Of a stretch of 49,309 bases of DNA, positions 42,831-48,218 are shown piece by piece. The position numbers and the translations under genes are program-made. The stretch lies in NCBI GenBank assembly GCA_017470045.1, contig JAFUFG010000002.1:1-49309 (forward strand), written 5' to 3'. The notes beneath the pieces were generated by a model. It worked only from the letters and a program-made list of their open reading frames with translations. It was not told the DNA's origin and searched no databases. This stretch comes from Bacilli bacterium (GTDB lineage Bacteria > Bacillota_I > Bacilli_A > RF39 > UBA660). Numbering within the stretch: the first letter of the stretch is position 1; each line of letters opens with the position of its first letter.

Positions 42831-43221
42831 TTTTTTTTTTAGTAACTACAGCAGTTAAATTATATATACAATATTCATTAAATCGAATACTAACAGAACT
42901 AAATAGCATAATACTTTTTTTATAGTATATATTATTATTTTTATTAAAAAGAACATCATTAGTTCCATTAGATTCATCTATTTTGGCATAAAAAACAATA
43001 TCTGATAAATTAATTATATTTTTTATATAATTATATATCTTTAAACCAAATTTCATATTATTAATATTTCCATTAGCATATTCTCTACGAATATCTAATC
43101 TAGTCCATTGAATTTCATCATTAGTAGTCTTATCTAATATTTCTTTTATAAAATCTTCATTAATATTTGAACTATCAAAAATATTTTCGGAATTTAATAA
43201 ATCTTCTATATTAGGGCCCAT
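42805..43221 (-). CDS. T-x-x-x-W family protein interrupted at an A10 run, 138 aa as read
   Basis: INEDFIKEILDKTTNDEIQW bears the family signature. The reading frame passes through ten A residues (42831-42840) near its end and stops 26 nt after the run, in nonsense-like text (IWCSKSIY). Reading the run as nine A (or slipping +1) joins it to 42510-42830 and then, without a stop, to the SPFH protein. This is either a mutation, a sequencing or assembly error, or programmed slippage. RBS AAAGGAG. Confidence 0.55.
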   Translation of the reverse strand: MGPNIEDLLNSENIFDSSNINEDFIKEILDKTTNDEIQWTRLDIRREYANGNINNMKFGLKIYNYIKNIINLSDIVFYAKIDESNGTNDVLFNKNNNIYYKKSIMLFSSVSIRFNEYCIYNLTAVVTKKKIWCSKSIY

Positions 43222-43269
43222 TTATTTTATTACTCCTTTCTATTAGTTAATATGATATTAAGTAAAAAA

Positions 43270-43458
43270 TAAAAAATGAATTAGTTTAGGAGAGATATTT
43301 GTCTAAGTATGTTTATAATACCTATTTATATGACTAGTAATAATACTGCTACTAGAGAATGGCTCTCTTGTGGTTGCTTGGGGGATGGCGTTGCTCGTGG
43401 TGGTTTGTCTGCTTTGCACGGCCACAGCGGGTTGGGTAGTCTGGGCTGGCACTTTGCC
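43270..43458 (-). ncRNA. Candidate non-coding RNA, GC-rich element 3
   Basis: About 190 nt with a GC-rich island in a very AT-rich genome. On the minus strand it starts just after a -10-like TTATATAGG (43459-43468) and ends in TTTTTTATTTTTT (about 43263-43276). Local foldings: GGTGG (43456-43460) with CCACC (43398-43402); AGAG...CTCT around 43354-43368; CTAGTA / TACTAG at 43334-43355. Position, promoter type and U-tract resemble the pseudoknot RNAs at 44093-44331 and 47462-47658, but I cannot find their pseudoknot here. The strand is uncertain: the plus strand is G+T-rich. Confidence 0.4.
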
Positions 43459-43512
43459 ACCTATATAATTATTAATTAGCAACTATACATTATTAGTAGG
43501 AGAGTGATTAAA

Positions 43513-43544
43513 AAAGAATGAAGTCTCGAGAACCTTCATTCTTT
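43513..43544 (-). terminator. Terminator of cassette A, XhoI-site loop
   Basis: Eleven-bp arms AAAGAATGAAG / CTTCATTCTTT, loop GTTCTCGAGA on the minus strand, followed by TTT and then AATCACTCTCC. Confidence 0.65.
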
Positions 43545-43552
43545 CTTGGATT

Positions 43553-43672
43553 TTATACTATGAGTTCATAGTAATGACATTTTCCAGTCTTATAATCAAG
43601 AATCTGCAAAACTTGTGAGGTTCCAGATTCGACCAGATAATAAAATCTAGCCTTAGATATTTTAATATACAT
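43553..43672 (-). CDS. Tiny cassette protein A, 39 aa
   Basis: MYIKISKARFYYLVESGTSQ then VLQILDYKTGKCHYYELIV. Starts at ATG 43670-43672 behind AGAAAGGAGAGTGATTAG. It parallels the tiny protein of unit B (MWIKVSKYNLESLLTSSKCK...): M-aromatic-I-K-I/V-S-K, then variable. All-beta by composition. Too short for family assignment; the conserved surroundings argue that it is real. Confidence 0.6.
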   Translation of the reverse strand: MYIKISKARFYYLVESGTSQVLQILDYKTGKCHYYELIV

Positions 43673-43717
43673 ATCTAATCACTCTCCTTTCTATAAAATA
43701 AGAAAAGTTTAATATGC

Positions 43718-43737
43718 TGAATTCCATATGGAATTCA
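43718..43737 (-). terminator. 20-bp palindrome within cassette A
   Basis: TGAATTCCAT / ATGGAATTCA, centre CATATG, upstream of tiny gene A. Confidence 0.55.
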
Positions 43738-43831
43738 ATGATTTATTTTATTTATTATCTCGAGACTAAAATAAACGAATAATATAGTTTTAGTTACACA
43801 TTAACACTATATTATAGGAGAGTGATACTGT

Positions 43832-43855
43832 AATGGTGTCTCGAGAACCACCATT
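43832..43855 (-). terminator. Hairpin of cassette B with TCTCGAGA loop
   Basis: Arms AATGGTG / CACCATT around the same 10-nt loop as in cassette A, but no U-tract. Arms differ, loop is conserved: the loop is the selected part. Confidence 0.55.
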
Positions 43856-43866
43856 TATTATATATC

Positions 43867-44001
43867 TTAGTCTATATAAGCATATATGGCTATAGCTTCA
43901 TTCCTATTCTTGTCTCTAGGAACATAGACTATTTTATACTTTTTACATTTGCTAGATGTAAGAAGCGATTCTAAATTATATTTAGAAACTTTTATCCACA
44001 T
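43867..44001 (-). CDS. Tiny cassette protein B, 44 aa
   Basis: MWIKVSKYNLESLLTSSKCK then KYKIVYVPRDKNRNEAIAIY and a short tail. Start at ATG 43999-44001 behind AGAAAGGAGAG; a longer frame to 44055 would cross the palindrome. Related at the N-terminus to the tiny protein of unit A. Function unknown. Confidence 0.6.
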   Translation of the reverse strand: MWIKVSKYNLESLLTSSKCKKYKIVYVPRDKNRNEAIAIYAYID

Positions 44002-44043
44002 ACTATTTGCTCTCCTTTCTATAAAATAGAAACGAAAATTAAC

Positions 44044-44067
44044 ACCGGTACTCATATGAGTACCGGT
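44044..44067 (-). terminator. 24-bp perfect palindrome within cassette B
   Basis: Arms ACCGGTACTCAT / ATGAGTACCGGT (AUAU loop), between the pseudoknot RNA and tiny gene B. Confidence 0.65.
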
Positions 44068-44092
44068 AATTATTCTTTCTTATCTCGAGACT

Positions 44093-44331
44093 AAAAAGAA
44101 TGATGGTTATTTTACGACGGCTACCATCATCACCGTCAACTCTAATTTTTTGGTGTATTGGTATTAGAGAAACCAACTTGGAAAGGAAATGATATAAATA
44201 TTAGAGCCTACATTTTGGTACCAAAACAAACCGTTGAAAATCTTGCAGGCCATCGAGTTGGGGTGGCAGGCCGCAACGTGGTTCCGGCAGTTTCAGGCAC
44301 AGTAATTGTAGAACTTACTACAATATCTATA
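44093..44331 (-). ncRNA. Pseudoknot RNA, copy 1
   Basis: About 240 untranslated nt, GC-richer than its surroundings. Minus-strand order: promoter TATACTATAATAGTG; hairpin ATTGTAG / CTACAAT (44307-44326); GC-rich body; stem CTCTAAT / ATTAGAG (44163-44169 with 44140-44146); then an H-type pseudoknot: S1 GACGG / CCGTC (44133-44137 with 44116-44120), S2 ATGATGGT / ACCATCAT (44123-44130 with 44100-44107), L1 2 nt, L3 GTAAAATA; then TTCTTTTT. The same 3' architecture with changed bases occurs at 47462-47508, so the fold is conserved. I do not recognise the RNA class. Confidence 0.6.
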
Positions 44332-44348
44332 TCACTATTATAGTATAC
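44328..44348 (-). promoter_or_regulatory. Candidate promoter of pseudoknot RNA 1
   Basis: Minus-strand GTATACTATAATAGTGATAT with TATAAT at 44337-44342; shares TAGTG with the promoter-like motifs of the second copy and of cassette B (TATAATATAGTG near 43801-43812). Confidence 0.5.
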
Positions 44349-44375
44349 AATTAAAAATATCTTTATTTACAAAAT

Positions 44376-44411
44376 AATATCTAGCAGACCATAAAGGGTC
44401 TGCTAGATATT
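44376..44411 (-). terminator. Strong hairpin overlapping a stop codon
   Basis: Fifteen-bp arms AATATCTAGCAGACC / GGTCTGCTAGATATT, 6-nt loop; begins at the TAA of the 44410-44604 gene. Confidence 0.7.
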
Positions 44412-44604
44412 ATTTATTTCTAGTATATCGTTCTAATTCTGTATCATTATACCAAATACTTACATCAACTATATTTAAGTTCAACTTATAATTTTCATAT
44501 ATCTCTCTAGCATCTTCTAGCACTGAAGTGTATTTCTTGTTGGTCAATACGGTATCGCCATATCTTTCTACTGCTACTATTTTGTATTGATTGTTGTTGG
44601 ACAT
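44410..44604 (-). CDS. Hypothetical protein, 64 aa
   Basis: Small alpha/beta protein (QYKIVAVERYGDTVLTNKKY; EDAREIYENYKLNLNIVDVS) with an SPOR- or ferredoxin-like strand-helix-strand rhythm. RBS GAGGTGA. Followed directly by a strong terminator. No family recognised. Confidence 0.6.
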   Translation of the reverse strand: MSNNNQYKIVAVERYGDTVLTNKKYTSVLEDAREIYENYKLNLNIVDVSIWYNDTELERYTRNK

Positions 44605-44700
44605 TTATATCACCTCAATACTATGTTAGAAAGAAATGTAAATCTTATTAGTATTCATAAAGTGGAGTAGTTAGTTATATTATCTTCCATTATTAAATAA

Positions 44701-45195
44701 TCAATCAAAATCTATATCAGGATAAACGTCTAGCAGTTCAACACATCTTTCTTTATACGCTATAAACTGATACTCATCATCTGTAACCTCATAATTAAAC
44801 GGAAATTCAACAAGATCTTTTACAGTTTCAATTTCTGCTTTATAACTATTTATCATTTTTCTATTATGCTTTATCATAGCTTTCAATGCTGTTTTCTTTT
44901 TATCAAAACACTTTTCAAATTCATCATCTCTAATAATAGTAATAGTATTGTATTTAGAAACATCATTTTTAGATTCAGTATGATGATAGTTTTCATACAG
45001 TGCTTCTTTATCATCAAAGTATTCTTTCTCAAATGTAATTGATCCAGTTATGTCGTATTCATATTCAATCAATGGTGCAACATCTACAAATTCTACACCA
45101 TTACTTTTACAAACATCTTCTACTCTATACTTACAGATTATGTCATTATGGTCTATTTTAAAAAACTTATCCCCTACTTTAAATTTACTTTTCAT
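44701..45195 (-). CDS. Hypothetical protein of the YKE(K/R)C paralogous family, 164 aa
   Basis: N-terminal small beta domain (FKVGDKFFKIDHNDIICKYR) parallel to FAINDIVYIVDGEFK of the 40816-41253 protein; C-terminal module VKDLVEFPFNYEVTDDEYQF then IAYKERCVELLDVYPDID. RBS AGGAGGG. The upstream gene is its neighbour and relative, so this is a tandem duplication. Function unknown. Confidence 0.6.
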   Translation of the reverse strand: MKSKFKVGDKFFKIDHNDIICKYRVEDVCKSNGVEFVDVAPLIEYEYDITGSITFEKEYFDDKEALYENYHHTESKNDVSKYNTITIIRDDEFEKCFDKKKTALKAMIKHNRKMINSYKAEIETVKDLVEFPFNYEVTDDEYQFIAYKERCVELLDVYPDIDFD

Positions 45196-45206
45196 ATATT
45201 ACCCTC

Positions 45207-45653
45207 CTACCTATCAATACCAATATCTACATTCAACAGTTCTTTACATCTTTCTTTATAAATTATCCAATTAAAAATATTTTTAGAAATATCATTAAAT
45301 TTAGGATACTCTAATAAGCTTTTAATATCGACTATCTCACTTTTCTTGGTATTAATATACTCTCTATACTTATTCCTCATAAACTCTAAAGCTTCATCTT
45401 TAGTATTGAATATATTTATACTCAATATGTTTTGGGCTTTTCTCTCAACAATCTTCTCTCTAACAATATTACCATCTATATCACACCATATATCTTTTAT
45501 AGTATTATATTTTATTAGATCTACACCACTCTTATGATGAATTAATCTAATATCAGTAATCTTAATGATTCTTTGTGAATTTAACCATACTACATACTTT
45601 TCATCAGTCTTATTAATCAAATCAATCTTAAAATTATCTTTATTAATACTCAT
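45207..45653 (-). CDS. Chimeric paralog (W-type N-terminus, YKERC-type C-terminus), 148 aa
   Basis: FKIDLINKTDEKYVVWLNSQ has the Thr/Trp signature of the other paralogous family, whereas the C-terminus (IKSLLEYPKFNDISKN; YKERCKELLNVDIGIDR) belongs to the YKE(K/R)C family. It looks like a recombinant of two local families. The 3' end is repeated at 45667-45714. Confidence 0.6.
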   Translation of the reverse strand: MSINKDNFKIDLINKTDEKYVVWLNSQRIIKITDIRLIHHKSGVDLIKYNTIKDIWCDIDGNIVREKIVERKAQNILSINIFNTKDEALEFMRNKYREYINTKKSEIVDIKSLLEYPKFNDISKNIFNWIIYKERCKELLNVDIGIDR

Positions 45654-45666
45654 ACATTACCACCAA

Positions 45667-45779
45667 CTATATACCAATATCTACATTCAACAGTTCTTTA
45701 CACTTTTCTTTATACGTTAAACTATCTTCTAATATGCTCAATTTTAATTTTATTAAAAATATCATTCAATTCTTCAACT
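45667..45779 (-). pseudogene. Two fused gene fragments (duplication remnant)
   Basis: Minus-strand 45720-45667 encodes LTYKEKCKELLNVDIGI and a stop: the last residues of a YKE(K/R)C protein, DNA-repeat copy of 45216-45260. It is joined to 45732-45779, a 48-nt copy (one mismatch) of 46332-46379 from the 46283-46549 gene (EELNDIFNKI...). No start codon. A recombination scar. Confidence 0.65.
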
Positions 45780-46296
45780 CTTGATTTATATCTTCTAAAA
45801 ATCCACTATCTGCAGCACAGATATCAGAAGGTATTAATTTGTTATCAACAAACGCGTCTTCTACAATAGATAGAGTATCTATCATATTAGTATAATCTTC
45901 ATCTTCTTTACACTTAATATAATCCAAAATAGTTCTATAAAGAATATAAATGATGCTACTACGACTATCTGCATATTTTATGTAATCTCTTATTAAACAA
46001 TCTTTAGATGTTTCTGATGGTGAATCCTCTATTTTGCTTTGTGAAATTATTTTAGCACAAATTTTTGTTTCATAAATATATCCTAATGATACTTCTTGTT
46101 CATCAATAGATATACTAGTTAATACTTCTTTATAATTTTTTGATTTACAATCAGTAACATTTACTGCTTCCATTGGAAGATTTTGTAAATATACTGTAGT
46201 TCGTTTTTCATCAAAATCTTCATACTTCCATTTAATCTTATTTGTCTTAGTTAACTTTAATAATACTTTATAGAAATTCTCTTTACACATTTCCAT
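45766..46296 (-). CDS. T-x-x-x-W family protein, probably 3'-altered, 176 aa
   Basis: FYKVLLKLTKTNKIKWKYED has the family signature near residue 12. The C-terminus (LEDINQELKN, then TGA) runs into the duplicated 48-nt segment, so the original end may have been replaced by recombination. Start at ATG 46294-46296, 9 nt after GAGAGG; overlaps the upstream gene by 14 nt. Confidence 0.6.
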   Translation of the reverse strand: MEMCKENFYKVLLKLTKTNKIKWKYEDFDEKRTTVYLQNLPMEAVNVTDCKSKNYKEVLTSISIDEQEVSLGYIYETKICAKIISQSKIEDSPSETSKDCLIRDYIKYADSRSSIIYILYRTILDYIKCKEDEDYTNMIDTLSIVEDAFVDNKLIPSDICAADSGFLEDINQELKN

Positions 46297-46549
46297 AGAA
46301 TTCATCCTCTCTTATTAACCGATACTTTTTCATATGCTCAATTCTAATTTTATTAAAAATATCATTCAATTCTTCAACTACCATTTCTGACACTGGTTTG
46401 TAATTAAATGTCATACCGATAGTAGACCTGTATTTCTCCATAATATCCTCTGCTTCTTTAATATATTCTAAATTTTCTGATTCACATATAGCTATGTGCA
46501 AATCAATTATCTCAGGATAATCTTTATAACAACTAAAATTTCTTGCCAT
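46283..46549 (-). CDS. Hypothetical protein, 88 aa
   Basis: Helical (EIIDLHIAICESENLEYIKE; VVEELNDIFNKIRIEHMKKY). RBS AAGGAG. Donor of the 48-nt repeat found at 45732-45779. Coupled to the downstream W-family gene by overlap. Confidence 0.6.
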   Translation of the reverse strand: MARNFSCYKDYPEIIDLHIAICESENLEYIKEAEDIMEKYRSTIGMTFNYKPVSEMVVEELNDIFNKIRIEHMKKYRLIREDEFYGNV

Positions 46550-46579
46550 TATATCATCTCCTTAATATAAATTTATTTT

Positions 46580-47020
46580 TTAATATCCAACAATTCTATG
46601 TATACCTTCATAAACATATCTACCAGTCTTTTCATCTAAGTCTATTATAGTAATTCTGTATTTCATCTTGGTGAATATTTTGTAATTTTCTAATGGACAA
46701 TCATTATGTCGTTCTTTTACTCCATAAAACTTAACTGTTATTTTTCTCTTTATATCACTAACATGAACTCTTTTATCACTAGCAAGTATATCTATAACAT
46801 CATACCATAAACCTAAACCATCGCCAAACCCAAATGGAGGTTCTAATGAAATAGTACAATCAAATGGTTTACAATGGTTTATTTTACCAGTTTTCATTTT
46901 AGATTTACTAAACTTAATTTTCATCCATTGAACTATTCTATCTATCTCTTTTGCTTTTCTTTCTTCATCAGTAGTTAATGATTCAAGTACAGCTTCTTCC
47001 ATAGGAGTAAGATTTCCCAT
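46580..47020 (-). CDS. Hypothetical protein, 146 aa
   Basis: Helical acidic N-terminus (MEEAVLESLTTDEERKAKEI), then IVQWMKIKFSKS, which may be a distant version of the W-family signature, a glycine/aromatic stretch (FGFGDGLGLWYDVIDIL) and a beta-rich C-terminus. Start at ATG 47018-47020 (GGAGA 6 nt upstream). Function unknown. Confidence 0.6.
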   Translation of the reverse strand: MGNLTPMEEAVLESLTTDEERKAKEIDRIVQWMKIKFSKSKMKTGKINHCKPFDCTISLEPPFGFGDGLGLWYDVIDILASDKRVHVSDIKRKITVKFYGVKERHNDCPLENYKIFTKMKYRITIIDLDEKTGRYVYEGIHRIVGY

Positions 47021-47047
47021 ATTCATTCTCCTTTTTATATATAAATC

Positions 47048-47374
47048 TTAATAATCTTTAATATCTATAAAGATATATTTAGTTTTATAAACTTCGTATT
47101 TACCGAAAAAATATCTACTGCAATTATATAATTCATCCTCTTCAGTTTTAATATCTTTAGATTTATTTGATGGTATAGCTACTAATAGTCCAGCAGTTTT
47201 ATCAAATGGTATATAAATATAAGGAATTAATTTTATTCTATCTACTCCCATATTTTTCTTAATATAATCATTTAAATCGTATAAAGCATCAAAGCTATTA
47301 TAAAAATTATTTATATAATCTTTATTAACTACTTCTACATCATAAACTTCACAAATGTCGTCTATAGACTTCAT
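47048..47374 (-). CDS. Hypothetical protein, 108 aa
   Basis: Small acidic protein (DDICEVYDVEVVNKDYINNF; FFGKYEVYKTKYIFIDIKDY). RBS AAAGGAG. First gene after the promoter at 47392-47406 and the hairpin at 47423-47452. No family recognised. Confidence 0.6.
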   Translation of the reverse strand: MKSIDDICEVYDVEVVNKDYINNFYNSFDALYDLNDYIKKNMGVDRIKLIPYIYIPFDKTAGLLVAIPSNKSKDIKTEEDELYNCSRYFFGKYEVYKTKYIFIDIKDY

Positions 47375-47391
47375 ATGTAGTCATCTCCTTT

Positions 47392-47406
47392 CGCATATAT
47401 AATATC
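47392..47406 (-). promoter_or_regulatory. Candidate promoter for the 46283-47374 genes
   Basis: Minus-strand GATATTATATATGCG, right before the AAAGGAG of the 47048-47374 gene. Confidence 0.4.
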
Positions 47407-47422
47407 TAAACAAAACATAATT

Positions 47423-47452
47423 TACCCCTAGTCCATATGGACTAGTGGGTAG
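47423..47452 (-). terminator. Palindromic hairpin after pseudoknot RNA 2
   Basis: CTAGTCC / GGACTAG with centre CATATG, extended imperfectly by TACCC / GGGTA. Confidence 0.6.
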
Positions 47453-47461
47453 TTTTAATAA

Positions 47462-47658
47462 TAAAAAATAAAAGGTGGTTCTTTTACATCGGATACCACC
47501 ATCTCCGAAAACTCCAATTATTAGATACGGCTTTAGAGAGTACCATATCAATTAGGCCGGAGTACCTAACGAAACAAATCGCTCGCTGGGCACGGCTATA
47601 TAAATAGAGATTTCTCTATTCTAGACGGCAATGCGGCACGACTAGCTAGTCTTTGTTC
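47462..47658 (-). ncRNA. Pseudoknot RNA, copy 2
   Basis: About 200 untranslated nt after nrdG. Minus-strand order: GACTAGCTAGTC hairpin within GACG...CGTC; hairpin AATAGAGA / TCTCTATT; GC-rich body; stem CTCTAA / TTGGAG (47533-47538 with 47512-47517, one G-U pair valid only on the minus strand); pseudoknot S1 TCGGA / TCCGA (47504-47508 with 47489-47493), S2 GGTGGT / ACCACC (47495-47500 with 47474-47479), L1 GAT, L3 TGTAAAAGA; then TTTTATTTTTT. Compared with copy 1, both pseudoknot stems changed on both sides, and the A-rich third loop is kept. Confidence 0.6.
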
Positions 47659-47677
47659 GTCACTATAATATTATATA
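47658..47677 (-). promoter_or_regulatory. Candidate promoter of pseudoknot RNA 2
   Basis: Minus-strand TATATAATATTATAGTGACG, sharing TATAGTG with the copy-1 promoter; ~20 nt after the nrdG stop. Confidence 0.4.
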
Positions 47678-47696
47678 ATTGAAATATAGAACTATA

Positions 47697-48218
47697 TCAA
47701 TCGTGATACAATACAATCTCATTAGATTCCATAGTCTTCTTAACATCAATCACTCTCTGATTAGTAGATCCTTTTAAGAATAAACTAATATCTCTCTGAG
47801 CCAATACAAAAGGACCATCAATCAATACGTCTACATATTTAAATATATCTTCAACTAATGGTTCTTTAATGATATGCTCATATACATATCCAGTCCAAAG
47901 ATAAACTTTAATTGTAGGATAGACTTCTTTCGCTTTCTTTACAATAGAAAGAACTAATTCTCTATTAATATCTAATAGAGGTTCTCCTCCTAATATAGAA
48001 AGATTTCTTTGAATTCCATTTTTTGATATGAGTCTGATAATCTGATCTAAATAATCTTCAGGTAATTTTTTACCGCCATTAATATCCCAACTACTCTTAT
48101 TATGACAGCCAGGGCAACAGTGTTTGCAACCTTCAACAAAAAACGATACACAGACTCCTTCACCGTTGATTACATCATCGGCTATAATTCCATAATATCT
48201 GTCTCTCATTTCAGTCAC
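47697..48218 (-). CDS. nrdG: Anaerobic ribonucleotide reductase activase (radical SAM)
   Basis: Generates the glycyl radical of NrdD using S-adenosylmethionine and a [4Fe-4S] cluster. The cluster motif CxxxCxxC is at residues 31-38 (GCKHCCPGCHN), preceded by SFFVEG and followed by SILGGEPLLD (the GGEP SAM-binding motif) near 72-81. 173 aa is typical. The start overlaps the nrdD stop (ATGA), so the two are translationally coupled. Confidence 0.92.
   Translation of the reverse strand: MTEMRDRYYGIIADDVINGEGVCVSFFVEGCKHCCPGCHNKSSWDINGGKKLPEDYLDQIIRLISKNGIQRNLSILGGEPLLDINRELVLSIVKKAKEVYPTIKVYLWTGYVYEHIIKEPLVEDIFKYVDVLIDGPFVLAQRDISLFLKGSTNQRVIDVKKTMESNEIVLYHD

Larger units (their letters stand above)
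43222..43552. other. 331-bp gene-free region containing a GC-rich island
   Basis: AT-rich flanks around a GC-rich stretch at about 43358-43460, described as the ncRNA candidate. All three minus-strand frames are open through the island only because it is GC-rich; none has a ribosome binding site with a matching start. Confidence 0.5.
43490..43815. repeat. Tandem cassette, unit A
   Basis: First of two ~320-bp units with the same order on the plus strand: TAGGAGAGTGAT; hairpin with loop TCTCGAGAAC (43513-43544); small minus-strand gene; TCTCCTTTCTATAAAATA (43683-43700); palindrome (43718-43737); second TCTCGAGA (43758-43765) in a 9-bp hairpin (43742-43775). The offset to unit B is 315-328 bp for every landmark. 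Confidence 0.6.
43816..44143. repeat. Tandem cassette, unit B
   Basis: Same landmarks as unit A: GGAGAGTGAT (43818-43827), hairpin with loop TCTCGAGAAC (43832-43855), tiny gene (43867-44001), TCTCCTTTCTATAAAATA (44011-44028, identical over 18 bp), palindrome (44044-44067), TCTCGAGA hairpin (44072-44101). It then runs into the pseudoknot RNA. Confidence 0.6.

Noticed and set aside
43351..43463. tRNA or tRNA-like RNA in the GC-rich island
   Set aside because: No T-arm (GTTCRANYC), no consistent acceptor/anticodon fold on either strand. No tRNA gene was found anywhere in the window.
43513..43900. Plus-strand micro-frames beginning M-K-SREPSF and M-V-SREPPF, each behind GGAGAGTGAT
   Set aside because: The similarity follows from the conserved TCTCGAGAAC loop read in frame; the peptides diverge immediately afterwards and lie antisense to the tiny genes. 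Kept only as a curiosity.
44158..44343. Plus-strand 61-codon frame through pseudoknot RNA 1
   Set aside because: TTG start without a ribosome binding site, wrong strand for the unit, and the region has a conserved RNA fold readable only on the minus strand.
47462..47510. Fluoride (crcB) or preQ1 riboswitch in the pseudoknot RNAs
   Set aside because: GGAGATGG resembles the crcB start, but the second conserved hairpin and conserved core are absent, preQ1 aptamer sequences do not fit, and no transporter or queuosine gene follows.
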